Counted from the first letter of the stretch, positions 1 through 13,937 are shown. The stretch is 32,500 bases of DNA from Hirudo medicinalis (GCA_011800805.1 MPNW01000949.1:34554-67053), one strand, 5' to 3'. Made by a program: numbers and translations. Notes: generated by a model from the letters alone, not told the origin.

Positions 1-9
1 CACCACCAC

Positions 10-80
<71 letters not shown>

Positions 81-368
81 CCATCATCATAATCATCATT
101 ACATCATCATCATAGTCATCATAGTCATCGTCATCATTACCACCGCCATCATCATCACCATCATCATAATCATCATCATAGTCACCATAGTCATCACAGT
201 CATCATCATCGTCATCATTACCATCACCACCACCATCGTCATCATAATCATCCTCCATACCACGTGAGAGTTCCTCTGATATCGGACAGTTTACACCGCA
301 ATGATTAGCAGTCCGATAACGTCCCTATCTCTGTACTTCCGCTCTGTCATGATGCTGATGACGATATC

Positions 369-412
<44 letters not shown>

Positions 413-545
413 CGATGACGATGATGATGATGATAATGATGATGACGACGACGGCGATGATGATGAAGATAACGATGAGGTGACGATGGTGATGATGATG
501 ACGATGACGATAACGACGATTATGATGGTGATGATGATGGTAGTG
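1..545. repeat. Compound triplet array, ATC then GAT/GAC
   Basis: Positions 1-247 are almost pure CAT/ATC triplets with scattered CGT, CAC and AAT variants. Positions 353-545 are GAT triplets with GAC and GGT interruptions, so the two halves read as reverse complements around a roughly 100-base spacer of ordinary sequence. The array runs off the left edge. Short ORFs of methionine, isoleucine or threonine here are only the repeat read in frame. Confidence 0.95.
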
Positions 546-757
546 ATCGTGGTTTTATTAAAATTAAAAGTGACACATCGAGTGACACTGCAGCCAAAAT
601 AGCTAAGTTACTTTATGCCATCGTCACAGCATTGTGACCTACGACCTGTGTGACCTGTAAAGAGTATAACGAATATACATGCGTAAAAGTACAGACAATA
701 ATTTCATGTGACAGTATAGTAAAGGGTATGTCTACATGTAACATGTAATATATAACC

Positions 758-819
758 AATATTATATATAGCCTATATTATATATAGTCTATATTATATA
801 TAGTCTATATTATATATAG
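758..819. repeat. 16-bp AT-rich tandem repeat
   Basis: About four copies of a 16-bp unit (tctatattatatatag) follow each other with almost no divergence. Each unit contains TATATATA. I see no gene beside it, so this is a simple AT minisatellite rather than a promoter. Confidence 0.85.
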
Positions 820-885
820 TTTTACAGTCACATCCATCCATTCAACAATGTTGTTTTTCATATCGCCTCGGAAATTCCAACGAAC

Positions 886-985
886 GCTCATTCACTCACT
901 CATTCATTCATTCATTCATTCGCTCCTTCCTTCCTTCCTTCCTTCCTTCCTTCCTTCCTTCCTTCCTTCCTTCCTTCCTTCCTTC
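886..985. repeat. CATT then CCTT tetranucleotide arrays
   Basis: A CATT/CACT array (about 886-921) runs directly into a CCTT array of about 15 copies (922-984). A degenerate GAAT/GAGT array with the complementary composition lies at about 1,368-1,402. Confidence 0.9.
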
Positions 986-3900
986 TCTTTATCCCACTTT
1001 CCAGCATTCCTCCATTGACAATTGGGAAACAACTGCTCCCCTTTCCAGAGAATGCACCTCGATTTGGAAATTTCATTTATGGAAGATGATGATGATGGTG
1101 GTAGTGATACAGGATGATGCTGATGATGGAGAGAATGGCTATGATGATTATTAAAATGGGACTAGTAATGATGACTACAACGATACACCAGTGATGATGA
1201 CGTCGACGATAACCACGATGATGACGGTGAAGATGATTATGAATATGACACCGGTGAATATTGAATTAGTTATCATCTACCTTGGCCTAATGGGACGCTC
1301 ACTTGGAGTCAATTTGATGGCTGTTAGGGCTATAATGAATGATTGAATGGCTAAATGGTTGAGTGAGTAGGTGAATGAATGAATGAATGAATGAGTGAGT
1401 GAATAGTAAAAGGAAAGACGATTGAATGACTTATCGCAACTTATCGATCGGAATGAGTAAGAAGATTAGCATTTTATGGAAAATCTCCCAAAAGTGATAG
1501 TCGACGCCAGTAACAGATGTCTGAAATTTTGACGTCTTCCATACCACTCCGGGCCCAGTGGAAACGGCGAACATAAACAAGGAGCCACTTATCGGCCAAG
1601 TTTACAGATTATATTTTTGACTCGAACCAACAAAATTCCTTCATCTCAGAAGAAACAACAATGCAAAACGAAACGCGAAAAAAAGAAAACAGAATAAAAA
1701 TGGCAAAAACAGCTTCTAAGTCGGTTTTCAAACTGCCTCGTTGCTCTTGTAATTTTGTTCGAAGGACGACATCGGAAAATAATGTCGTCGTACATTCGAT
1801 TAGAACTGACATTCATTCCCTTTAAAACATTCATATTGAATGTTGATATTTTTAAAATAACGTTGATAGATTTTTTTTTTTTTTTTCATTAAACAACTTT
1901 TTAAGAGAGGTCTGAAAAAATTATTATTATTATAATAAATTTTTACACTCACCTTAACTTTTAAATGAATTCGCAGACGAGTTTGAAATCAAAATAATGC
2001 TGACGCCGTCGGCGGAGTTTTTTCGATTTCTGTGTCGATTCAGTCGAGAGAGGTGTATTAATTACGAAATTTAAAAATTTCCATTTGTAAATAATTTATC
2101 TCCCTAGCTAATTAGATAATTTTCTCGGTTTTTAAGGTTTTTTTCATCGAGCTTTGCGTTCGAAGCAAGAGACTTTGAAATCTAGGAACACTCGATGGCT
2201 CTAATATATGTTTCGGAGTTCGTGCCGGCGTGCAGTATGAGTGAGTTTTTAAGTTATACGTCTGCACGAATTTCACATGTTAAAAATTTTTTAAATTATC
2301 TCTCTTTATCTATAACTAACAAGGATCTCACTCAATTTTGCAAATCTCACAAATTACCTTACACCCTAGATGCGATTTCCTTAAATTTGTTAGCACCGCT
2401 CATCAAACAGAACTCCCTTTATTTCTGAAAGTAGCTTTCACTGTTCTCATCCATCATCCGACACAATAAGCTAAAAATATCCATCACTTTTATCCCATAA
2501 ACACTTGGCTTGGGGACATTCTAGAGTATGTAATGGCTCCACTTTCGGACCACGGGAGGGGAAATGTGTTGCACTGTTTCTGAGAATAAGAATCGTTTGA
2601 ATAAAAATCGTTTGACAGGTGAATGGAGCATATTTGGCGTTTTTTGCTCTCATAAATTCACAAGTGCACTTGTTTTATTTATCTGTAACTTTCTTACTAA
2701 GTTACTAAGTTTAGTCTGAAAGTTACTTGACGGTGATGAGTTAATCAAACTCAAACAGGGACTGCGTTATTCCAAATTTGTTGTTAATAATCGATTCTAG
2801 CAAAACATAAAATAATCCCTTGAAAATACAAATGAAATGCCTCCGATTGTCTCTGTGGTGCCGCCGTGACTGTTAATTTCGTCGGGGTTTGTCTGATATT
2901 TGTTGTCCGCTGGCGTGGAAAAAAATTCAATGGTGGAGTGATTCCATCAAAGCGGACAAGCATTTTCATTGGTACATTAGGTGGACGAGTTCGAAATGCT
3001 TCATAATATCTGTGAAACAGCAACAACAACAATGGCAATAATAATAATAGCAGTATATTGCAGAATTTTGTCATTTTTAAAGAGAATTGGATCTCCAGTG
3101 CTACAGGATAATTTCATTTTTTAACTCTAATCATTACTTTTCTTTTTAAACAAATCGAAATCAGTTGAACAAACGAATTCTATTCAGCTTGGTTGTTTTG
3201 CTTCGAAACAAAGTTGGCAATCGTTAGTAAGAAATCCTCGACGAAAATCGGCTTCATCTGCTAATGAGTGATATTCGAAGCGATAGAAATACCGATCCGA
3301 TCAGCTTTCGATATCAAGGACTTTGAAATGGATGCACGTGAATCTAACTCGCACGCACATCCACCAGGAAAAGAGATTCGCCGCTCGTGGGGAGCGGAAA
3401 GACTAATTATACCAATTCGAGTTGATTTATAAAACGCTTCATGTAACGAGAGATGACGGTTTTGAATCGTAAGAGTTTCCATATTGGGACGGCCATTGAA
3501 TAATGTAGAACTTAATAAGTATCGTAATTCAGAAGGATGCGATGCTGTCAGACTTTCTTGAAAAACTAATCGACGAATCTCCTAAAAAAAAGAAAAGAAA
3601 AAGAATTGAATCCTTCAATTAAGAATTCGTCAACGAAACTGATTAAAACGGAAACCAAGACACCGAAATGGAGAAAGATGGAGTGAAAAGACGTACTTAA
3701 TTAAGCAGGTGTTTGAAGAAAATCATCCTCTAACGAAGGCGTCCTCAAGCCAGCTGTTAAAATAAACCTCTGGAAAAGTTTTTAAAAACCTTTTTTCCAG
3801 ATTTCCTTTCCCTTTTTAACTAACAGTAATGAGGATCCGATGATGTTGTAGTTTTTGCCTCGCCACTCTTGGCGGTTTTCGGTCCAAAGTTTTTGAGCAA

Positions 3901-4057
3901 ACCTGCCACAGAATGTTGCCCTATTTGGAACGCTATTTATTTTTTAAGAATTTATTTGGATTTTCTTGGAATCATTGAACTTAACTTGAAACTGACGTCA
4001 AGACACTAAAGCACACTTAATCTATTGTCTCTATTTTGTTTAGCTAATCACTCACCA
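986..4057. other. No supported gene; AT-rich DNA
   Basis: A degenerate GAT array lies at 1,084-1,240. The rest is AT-rich with poly-T runs and short ORFs that lack splice context or recognisable motifs. The only notable one is a 96-codon minus ORF at 3,074-2,784. It starts with a leucine-rich hydrophobic stretch followed by RPPNVP, a little like the membrane anchor and proline hinge of a microsomal P450. The leucines come from an ATT/GTT microsatellite and no other P450 motif follows, so I do not call it a gene. Confidence 0.5.

Positions 4058-4099
<42 letters not shown>
4058..4099. repeat. AAT trinucleotide array
   Basis: About 14 uninterrupted AAT triplets in AT-rich non-coding sequence. 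Confidence 0.95.
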
Positions 4100-7000
4100 C
4101 ACCATTTCAACTGGATTTGTGACGGTAAATGATTAGCGTAAGTGTAAACTATTCGATGTCCCCTGATAACTTCTAAGCAGGGCCGTAACCTCATGGGAGC
4201 ATTCCACTAGTCAATTAGCTCTACAGCTACTTTGGAGCGACTCATTTAGTCATTGTATATTACTTATGGACTCCCTCTTTGTACGGGCAAAAGGATTGCA
4301 CGAAGGGTTAATCTCAAACAAAGGATAATTCATTATTGGATGTCGAAAAGCGTCCTAGACCTTTCGCAAACAAAGCTCTTGACTAACTTTTGTTATGGCA
4401 GGAGTTATGTATAGTATGATATAACTTTTAAAAAAGACGATGTCGATTGTGATGAAAAAACACATATAAGAAAAAAAGTATCGCCATTAGAAACAGTTAC
4501 TGTGTGTTTTATAGTATTTTAAGTGTGTTGGAATCGAAGGCTCTTAACCACTTAGAAAGAAACTTATTCTGGGAGAGAGGTGTCTAGTTGTTCAACCTCT
4601 TCGCTACCAAGTTGCTGTGAATCATGGAACATGGAAAAATGCATGACAATGTTCTAAGACAGACAACGTTAGGTTACTCATGCAATCGACAAGCGGATGG
4701 ATGATGGAATGTCTGTCATCGATTCGATCAACATGTCACTCGCCTTATGGATCTATTATCGCTCACTCCAGCTCAGAAGACTTTTTGATTTGGTGATTAA
4801 ATGTCATAAATGTCGTTTTGGATAATTCGACGTTGTATAAAGTAACTGAATAAATTTAAGTTCGTGGCTTGCTTGATGACCATACTTCCAAACAAGATGT
4901 CACCGTTCACCTGTTGAACCTCTGGATTCACTCGTGATTTTCCATAACCAAGCGAATGACTGAACGTTTCAACCTCACCTGGAGATATATGTATGTGCCC
5001 TTGTGTGCTACGATAATTTAATAAGCGTTTGAAGCATGCCATTATAAATGGCAGGGACCACCTCGGCGGAAAAGGGGAAAGATCTGGATTTCTATTAAAG
5101 GAATGAAAGACATTCCTCGGGGAAATCTGACTCCAGGTTTACCAGATGCCAATTAGAGAGGAGAGTGCGTTCGGGAAGTGCGTTAGCACCGACTGCTACC
5201 ACCACAGATGATCCAGAAGTCAGTCGGTTGTGTGGAAATCCGGAGAAGCGTGTCATCAATCATGGACCCATTTAGACAGTTGCTTGGTGCAGCCTCGATT
5301 TATTTATAATTCCTTCGGTACCTGGGAATGAACGAGCGAGTGGAATCCAGATCAAGCGTTGGAGACGGATTGATTGATGTTGATTTCTCCTTCTCATCCA
5401 TTCTTCGTCGGTTATCCTTTCAGATGTGGAGTTGAAAAATGACTGTGTCAATTGCATCGAGATGATTTTTGCCCGTTGTGGAAGTGGAAAGGCCTCCTCC
5501 GACAAAACGATAATCAATTGATATCTTTCAGAGGTATCAGTAGGTGAATCCATCCCGTTAAATGGGCGATTAATCACTTTAATTGATCACGATTAATCGA
5601 TCCTGAAAGCATCATTAATTAACCAGGATTATCTAATCACGCCGTTGGACGATAACCAAAGTTTTTAACTAAACTAGACGTGTTTAATTGAAGGATTGGC
5701 CGGTGTTAACTTGATAAATTACCCTGTTAGTATCCCGGCAGTAACATTAAGCTCCGGGCATAAATCGGCCTAATCCAACTCCTTATCGGCCCTAGTTGCG
5801 AAAGTATGAGCTAAAGTTAATTACAAGATTACACATTATTTAACAATTAACAGCGTTTGAGTTAAGCTTGGTCCTTAGGCAGCCGACATAAAACGGAACT
5901 CCATCCATGTGATCAATCATTGACAAAAGCTTCCACGCCGGGAACATTCCAGAGTGATAATTTCAGCGGATGGTGAATGGAAAAACTCGGTCAGTCGTTC
6001 CATTGCGAAGCAATTAATTGCAGCCGAAAAGCATGATCTATTTTTACTGCTGCCTCTCTACCCTGAGGGCGAAACCCTTCTTGTTTTCCATCAAAACATC
6101 GCAGCCCTGGACGGCGTATTTGTCTGTCTTTTATTCGTTTCCATCTTGTCTGTTTCTAGTAACAACCAGGATAAGAGTAGTTTACTGTGGGAAATTATAA
6201 GGCAAATTACGCATTCGTTTTGTAGTTGTTTTTTTTTTATGATTTGAGATCTGCAAATCTTTGAAAATAGGTTTCATCATTCTTGCCGACATCCTCAAGG
6301 AATTTGAATTATAATTTTTTTTATGAATTTTTAAACATTCTGAAAAGCCTAACTTATGTTATTTTGCCCGAGATAAAACTTCCTAAACTATTGGCTTGAT
6401 TGAAATTTCAATCACTTCCACGATCCGATGCATGGCATCACTTGTGACCTGGAAAAGAGGCCCACATGGACCACTCGAATCTCCAAGTACGTCATGTTTG
6501 TTATGTCATGCCAGAGCACTCCAGCATGGATCACGAGTGGAGTTTACAAGTAAAAACAGCAACAATGCATTTTGTAGCGTGGTCTTATTTCTTTTCCAGC
6601 CACGACTTGTTTATTTTCCACCGGAGAAACATGAAGTATGGCTTATCAACGCTCTGTTTCATCTTTATTTTGCTATTTTCGAGTTTGGAGATAGTAAGGC
6701 GAGGTGAGGGAAGTGCAGGGACAGAAAGAAATGCCACCGATATCTTGCGAGACAATTTCCAAGATCGAGTTTCTGGATAAACACCGAAAAATCTTGCGAG
6801 GAATTGCAAACATCCCACTCTCAAAACAATATCATTCGATGAAACATCCATAATCGATCCATAAGGCGTTCACTTCTCGCGGTTAAATGAGTGTAAACAA
6901 TCTTCGCTCAATTTTTCTCGACTCGTCTGCTCGGGAGGGGCAACAAGAATGTTGGAAAATTTGTATTTTTTGCATGATGAATTCCTTCAATTGAAGGTAT

Positions 7001-10000
7001 TTCAAGAAGCTTTGGGTGTATAATTGAGTTGCTTTGCAAAAAATATCTAATAACTTAGTTATCCACGTCACTGGAAGATACAACGCAATTGCTGCGATTA
7101 TTTTTGGCATCGTCTGTCCAAATCAATCACAAATTGCCGCGGTCATTTTCGAGCGCTGGCGTGGCGCCATGTGACAGCCTTTTCCTGGAATTGCTCTCAC
7201 GAGATCCGAAGAGCAAACACGGCACATGTCGAAGACGCATTTCTTTAGATGGCCCGTCAAAATAGCCTAGGACAAAATAGCCTGCCCATATACAAAATCG
7301 CCCGACAAAACAGTTCAATAAAATTTATTTATAAAACTTGTTTAACTAAATTGAAATGTAAATTAGTCACATTAAATTAGTTAAATTGTGAGATTGAGAG
7401 CAATTCCGTAGATATTCGAGTTTCTATATTGCCGTATTGCCGTAGATTGGAACAAGAAGATTCATTTGCACCTTCGATGCCTCTGGTTGTCCGTTATATG
7501 CCCGAAAACACGTGTGATTTCGATCTCCACTTTATCCTGTTCTTTTCGAAACTGGCCAATGAGTTTGAAGAATGATCGATGATGACGATCGATTGTTTGT
7601 TGAAAACTGCGATGCCATGCTACCACTGAATTATTTGTTCTAGGCAAACCATCAGTGACGCGATCACGGACATTCCTTAGTGGGATGGCAAACCGAGGTT
7701 CTGCTCTGCGGTTCCGTCTTTGTCTTCAGTCAGTAGCAACTCTTCCTTTCTGAGATTCTATTTTATCCGTAGTTTAATTACTTGCTGATATCAAAGGACA
7801 CTGCGTCAGCTTGTAATTTATTTGATTGGATTTGGAGATCGACTGATTACTGAAGTTCAGCTTGTAATGTAACTAAACTCCAAACGATCATAAAAGCATT
7901 CGACCCGGTTGTAAATAAATTTATTTAAATTTAATTTTTATAAATTTGGAATTAGTTTCAGTTAACGCATTCAATTAAAAAAAAAATTAACATTTTTTTA
8001 AAAGAGGACGGGGCTGTTTTGTAGGGGTGCCATTTCTTTACAGGACGAAGGAACCGCCGTGGATAACCGGCTTCATTTGGATTTATTTCCAATGTTTAAA
8101 AATCTTTTTTCTATTTTTTTTCCAACAAGACATATCTGTTGGGACTTGATGTAGTTGGTTATTTTAGATTAAAATATTAACAAAATTAACATTCGGTATG
8201 CCGAATGATAATATTTTCGCCCTGGGTTGCTAATTAACAATCGCACAGTTGGAGCGAATGCCTAGGAATTCCTGGGAGATTGTGGGAAAACTATATACTC
8301 TGGAATGCTGCCTCCATAAGCAAAAAGTGGAAGATTATTTATTCACATGTTCTTAAGTTATAAGATGTCACCACCATCTTTGTCTGGTCCATTGTATATT
8401 GTTGTGATGAGAGCAGAGGACCTTGAGACGATGTACCCACGATTCTTAGGAATTATTTTTTTATAAATGATAAATAAATCCAACGATCGATCGGTACAAT
8501 AATCAGTAATACAATTTATTACTCGGTATTTGCTTGTTAATCGATGGAAATTGTGAAGGTTGGAAAGCATCGTTGCATTAGAAAAAGATGTTTTTTTCTA
8601 GGAAAAAGTAAAAAAAACCCTTTTTGCAAGTTCGATCTTTGTTCGCGTAAGAATTTTTGAAGCAGTTTAGCCACTTCCTTGGATCTTTTTCCAGCGGTAG
8701 GATCGCCCACGAAGCTTGATTGCGAAAAAAAAATGTTGCTATAAAAGTATGTAAATAGTGCAGCAAAATATCTAAACAAAACCCAAGAAACGGCAGACAT
8801 TCGGATAAAGTTGTGGAAGCCGCTCAGTCCACGGTAAACATCGCTATCGTCATCCCGAGTGCAAGTACCAAGTTTTTCTTACGCGCACAAAAATCCAGCT
8901 CAGGTTAAAGTTTACGATAACCATTTATAACCTTTTTGCCTCGCGTTCACGTCCTTTTTTGGCGTTTGAATGTTTCAAGGAGAGAAAAACAGGAAACGGC
9001 GAGCTTTTTAGAATCCAAAAACTTATTTACCGAAGGGATTTTTGGTCGGTTAAGACTCCTCGGTTTTTCAAGTACCCGTCTCTTGGTTATTTTCCATTAA
9101 AAACAAAACGATGGCAATAAGCCAGAAGGAATGCATTTCCATGAACATTAATAAAAACACATGGATGTATTCGAGGGGAGCCTTTTTATGCAAAAAAAAA
9201 AAAAAAACCAATACGTCTTTGTGTGATTTTCGTCTGTGCCTCCTTAGGAATTTTAAAAATTAGGGAACATTAAAAGCGAAAACCTGGTAATATTTTCCCC
9301 ACTGGAGGTAACATCACTGATAAATTTATTTTCAAAATCCGATGATGGACAAAGCGCAAGAACTACCCACTCATTCGGGTTCCTTTTTATGGTCACTTCA
9401 GTTTCATTGCTCAGTGGCTACGTGTCTCGTTCAGCTGGCATCTTGTCGAGAGAAGGTTTCCAAATGACGTCTTGCTCGTAATGAGCTTCGTTGGCTCGAC
9501 TTGAATGATAAGGTCACGAATCTATGCTTTACGTTAATTAACAATATATTCCCTTAATCCAAATCTACCGATAAATTATCTCTTGCAATAACTCTAAGTT
9601 GTCGGTATTATTGATTTAATAATTAGCCATTATTCATTAGAAATATTATTTTGTGTTGAGATACGTTCAACATGCCTGGCCTGGTGAAACCTGTCACTCG
9701 GTCAACCATGTCATCGAAGACCTAGTTGTGATTTGTGGCACATCTGCTGGTTTCCCAGAGTTGCCTCCAGAGTGACAGCTTGCCAAAGAATTATGGATAA
9801 TAGGAGACCAAAGTTCATGAATCATTGTCTTGAGTCGTGCTTCGAGTGCGAAGTTTTTCACATGGAGTGGAAGAAACATCTGCAGATCCGTTTTCCATGT
9901 GGTCGCCTGGAAAAACGAGTTTGAGTAAACGTAGCTGGAGTTACAAGCACTTGTATTTTGCACCGATCCATCGATCCGCCCGCTCAACGCTTTATTTTCC

Positions 10001-11235
10001 GTACCATCTTTCTTTCCTTCAACTCGTCCAGCGTGCTTCTCTTTCCTTCCTTAAGAGAAATTCAAAATGGAAAAAAGCACGCTTGAGCGTGTCAATCAGT
10101 TGATGCATCCTCCTCTTAACATAAAGATTTTATTTCCCACTTTTCCAACTAACCTGGCACTGGAAGTCTGGGTGCGTAACAGGAACAGTGTGGCACTTTG
10201 CTGCTTGAGAGATCACCCTTAAAAGCCACTAAAACAGTTCGTAAACTGAAAATCTACTTATCTTATCATGACAAAGCCAATTTGGCTGAGGTTTGCTCTT
10301 GATTCGAGTCTGAGTCTAAAAACACCGACTGAATCACATCTTTATCGACTTCTGGCGTCAGAGAAATGCTGAAGGAATTCTGCTCGAGTGAAATTTATTT
10401 ATCGCGATCCAGGGACGAAACTCCGATTCGTTTCTCGTTAGAGCACCATTATTTCATGATCATTCATGATTACGATAGCATTTCATCAGGTATTCAGAAT
10501 TTCTGGAGTCCATTACTTTTTCATCAACAGTTCGTCTGGCGATCAAACCAAAGAATCATCTCATGCGATCAGATGAAAATTCTGTAGAATATAATGTGAT
10601 GCTTGAAATGTTCGATTGTGCTTTGAGCTAATTAGAAATTACAAACACAAAAACTTGTATTTTCGATTATTATCACAATATTTCATAACTGAACTGTATA
10701 ACTGCTGCACAAATTGAATGTTCTTAACGATAGAAGTCTAAAGTGAATAGAAATGGTCCTCAGTAACAAAAACTTGATTTTTCTAAAATTCATTTGTCGT
10801 AAACAATTTATAAACGTTACAAAATTTGAAAAAGCACCTCAAAATGTAGCAGCCATAATCTCAAGTTTGAGGAAGTACTGCCAACCTTTGTACCTTTGGC
10901 GTTCTTGCGTATGTAACACGCTCGAAGCATGAAATTTATAATAAATGAAGCTCTTAAAATTATTTTCTTTCAATATCGGAGTGCAAGCCTGACTTGCATG
11001 CGTTCGCAAAAAATTATGTCTTTTGGTGTTATATAAATATCATAGATTCAATATTTCGACAGCCTTTTCCTTTACAGCCTGAATTTAAGACCTGTAAAAG
11101 ACTGTAAAGAAAACTGTTATGCAATTCTAAGTCTTGAATTTTCAATTTAAATGGATTCTCAGAAGCATGGAATATACAGAGCAGACTCTGCATAGTGATC
11201 AGTGGAAGAGCACTTCCTTCTTTTGGAAAAGTGGC
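4100..11235. other. No supported gene; mostly AT-rich intergenic DNA
   Basis: I found no ORF longer than about 104 codons, no recognisable domain and no convincing exon with paired splice sites. Minus ORFs at 5,042-4,797 and 5,577-5,272 are open but unrecognised. Around 7,257-7,315 a short phrase (CAAAATAGCC and variants) recurs about three times. Compared with the rest of the window this 7-kb stretch is poor in triplet arrays. It may hold regulatory DNA or undetected small exons. Confidence 0.5.
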
Positions 11236-12314
11236 TTATTCAACGGTGTTCTCTTCATCTTTTTCCACGGGTTTGGATTCTTTTGGTCTTCTCAAAGTGG
11301 CGTCAGTAGACGATTCATTGTTGAACTCATCAACATCCAGGAATACGACATCGGAAAGGGTAGTGGTTGATCTGGAATAAAATATCTTCAGATCGCGACA
11401 TGATTCCGATTTCAAATCTTGATCGAAGTTTTCTTCGGAGATTGAATCGTCGTCCTCTAGGATGGTTCCCAACGTTTTCATTGATGAGAATGCACTATCG
11501 GCCTGCTGGGATATAAGTTAGGACAGAAATTCAAGGTCTTGGAGATGCTGGGACTGTTGGAGATTACGCTGATATCCGTTTCAGTTGAGGAAATGCTGCA
11601 AACACGCTCTGCATCGAGGATGTAATCGTAATTTGGTTGATAGGATGACTTGAAATTTTGGGATTCCTTTTCATCCTGAGCCGAAATTATGTTATGATGT
11701 TATGATTAACACACCTATTGATTTGCAAATAAATGTAAAACGAATGCTAAAACCTAAAAACCAATACGATTTAAATCTAAAAAATTCAATTTGTGACCAA
11801 ATTGTACCAAACAAACGATTTAAGCTTTTAATAGATTTCGTATAAAAATGAAGACAATTACCTTGCATTTCTGGCTTATTTTCATGAAGGCGAATACTGC
11901 CAATCCAATTACCATTCCAAGAATAATGACCCCCAATATGGGCACCCATATGGCTAGATAGAGTTGCCTGGGTTCTTGTAACGACATGGGGCTTTTCCGG
12001 CAATCATCGAAGATTTTGAGCGTCAAATTAGCGAATGCTGACCCGTCGGTCAAGACACAGGAGACCAAACTTGTTGAGTTTGCATCACAAGATTCTTGTG
12101 ATTCTTGACTGGTGAAGGTAGAAACTTTCCCAAATGACACCAAACCATCATAACAGGGTCCCTTGGCCGACAGATCAATCAAGTCACCCCGTCCCTCTTT
12201 TGCTATTGCGAGGAAGGACTCCCTAAAGGCATTTAGGAAGTCAGGGGGGCTTGAGGGAAGGGCTGTCCTCAGGAGGAAGAATAAGAACGTATGACTACGA
12301 AGAAACAAATCCAT
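11236..12314 (-). CDS. Single-pass membrane protein, 275 aa, function unknown (3 exons)
   Basis: I do not recognise this protein. The model joins 12,314-11,862, 11,675-11,568 and 11,502-11,236. Both introns are phase 0: 186 bp (AAG/GTAATT to CTCAG) and 65 bp (AGC/GTAATC to CCAGCAG, with a CTAAC branch-like motif). Residues 1-20 look like a signal peptide. Residues 21-117 would be extracellular, with four cysteines (54, 76, 86, 105), enough for two disulfides, and two N-glycosylation sequons (Asn79, Asn96). Residues 118-144 form one strong membrane helix followed by lysines, giving a type I topology. The 130-residue tail is acidic and serine-rich with several tyrosines (SSYQPNYDYIL). Inference: a small receptor or adhesion-like surface protein. 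The weakest call is the 65-bp intron. Without it, translation stops 13 codons after the tail exon's expected junction region. Confidence 0.7.
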
Positions 12315-12315
12315 C

Positions 12316-12387
12316 CTAACATCTTAAAAGATAAGTCAAGATTCTGCATGCAAACAATAGACGGACAGATCCAACTTGAATGCCCAT
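12316..12387 (-). promoter_or_regulatory. Upstream ORF before the membrane-protein gene
   Basis: A 23-codon ORF starts in a strong context (ACCATGG) 73 bases upstream of the main ATG and ends with TAG one base before it (TAGGATGG). It is out of frame with the main ORF. In eukaryotic leaders such an ORF normally lowers translation of the downstream frame. Whether it lies in the transcript depends on the unknown start site. Confidence 0.35.
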
Positions 12388-13927
12388 GGTCTAAAGTTGT
12401 CTAAATACTTAAGTTTAAAAGGTGCTTTGCCTTTATTTCGGTCCTCAAAGTAACAACCTAAACCTCGCCAGAACAAGAAAAAATCTTCTAAAGAATTTAA
12501 AATGTCAGACTCAGGGGCTTAAGACCACAAATGTCATCAATTCATAGCTTTAAAGACAATAAACAGCCTGTAACTCGGACGCACGATTTTTAATACGGGC
12601 GCTGTTCAATAACATGAGTAACGATTAATTCATATGCTTATGTAAATAGTTCAGTGGGAGGATGTGTGGCTTGCCTATCAGTATTGCGTAATTTCCTGTT
12701 TGACCAACGAATGGGCCAGCTGGTCGAGCTTTCTCGATGTTCCCGGGTCCATGTTGCCGTCCATAAATCGGCCCCAAAGGATACTTCGAACAAATAGTCT
12801 TAGTTAGGGAGGTCATTGGTTAAAAAAAAAAGAACCGGCATCTCTTCAAGCCGTTCGAGGGTTTGCTCCCCTGGAAAAAGCTGAAAGCTGAGTCCTGTCC
12901 CTCATCACTTTTCTATCCTTACCGACTGGTTGCAGATCGAAAGATAACCTGTATCAGTTTTGTGCTAGTTGTGAAATGTCGTCTTATTCCCAGATAACAA
13001 TGCATTTTGACATTTGTGTATATGAAATTATGTGATAATTTACATAAATTACATCCTTGTTTGCATTCAAGTAAATGCAAAAATTTTCAATGAAAAAGGA
13101 GTGCTAACACTGTTCATTACTGAGGAGACAGGAATGTACTCAGACTATAACAACTCTAAACTGAGTACAATTTGGTGTTTGACAAACGAAAACACGTCTT
13201 CGATTACGTAAAAGAAAAAAAAAGACCGTGGGAGCATCTGTGAACTTTCTCATTCTTAGGACAGTTGGACAGATTTTGTGAGCCTCATTGTCCACTCAAT
13301 TCATGATGTTTAAAATTAATATTTAATAGTTATTACTGTTGCTTTGCAAATGGTAAAATATTTGGACATGTAATCAAATATATAGTGCGCCTTAGAATCC
13401 TGTTCCGCTGGTAATTTTAGCGATCAAAACATTTTGTGGGGAGTCCGCTACGGTTCCTTAAAGCTACTACCAATGAATCGACTAACACCTGTTTATTTAT
13501 TTTTTGTATTGTAAATAAAAAATGTGTAGTAAACTTGCCATAGACTTAATATCTTGCTTTGTCGACATTCGCCTAAAAGCTTAAGTCAATGAATAGCCAT
13601 TCTACTAAGGTCAACTCAACCTCATTACGATTTTTACAAGCTTCATATCTGATCCTTCATTCGTCTCCTGAGAAGGACGTAGGACCTAATTTTATCGAAA
13701 TTGTTCGAGTCTTTCAATTACTTAACCTTAGTCATTTGTGAGGGCTTTTCAGAGCAAAGCTTGACTGACCTTTGCATTCATTTGCCCCAGCAAAAGAGAT
13801 AACCTAATTTTAGTCTGGGCCGCGCCAGCACACAGCTGCTGCAAAAACAAGCTTATATGACTTGTGTTAGATTGTTGGATATTAACAAGGCCATGTTGAG
13901 AATACAACGTAATGCTGTGAGCTTCGG
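12388..13927. other. Intergenic, no supported gene
   Basis: This spacer separates the minus-strand membrane-protein gene from the plus-strand UGT, so it probably holds both promoters (divergent arrangement). A 63-codon minus ORF at 12,816-12,625 is open but has no recognised motif. A CAGCTG E-box-type hexamer occurs near 13,833. No array of note. Confidence 0.5.
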
Positions 13928-13937
13928 TATATATAAA
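13928..13937 (+). promoter_or_regulatory. Putative TATA box of the UGT gene
   Basis: TATATATAAA lies 122 bases upstream of the UGT start codon. A start site about 30 bases downstream would give a leader of roughly 100 bases. Found by motif and position only. Confidence 0.5.

Noticed and set aside
2784..3074. P450-like N-terminus on the minus strand
   Set aside because: The leucine run is microsatellite-encoded and no helix I, ExxR or heme-binding motif follows.
4797..5577. Two unrecognised minus ORFs of 81 and 101 codons
   Set aside because: No family motif, no paired splice sites and no codon bias like the supported genes.
12625..12816. 63-codon minus ORF rich in Gly and Pro
   Set aside because: Too short, unrecognised, and flanked by AT-rich DNA without splice signals.
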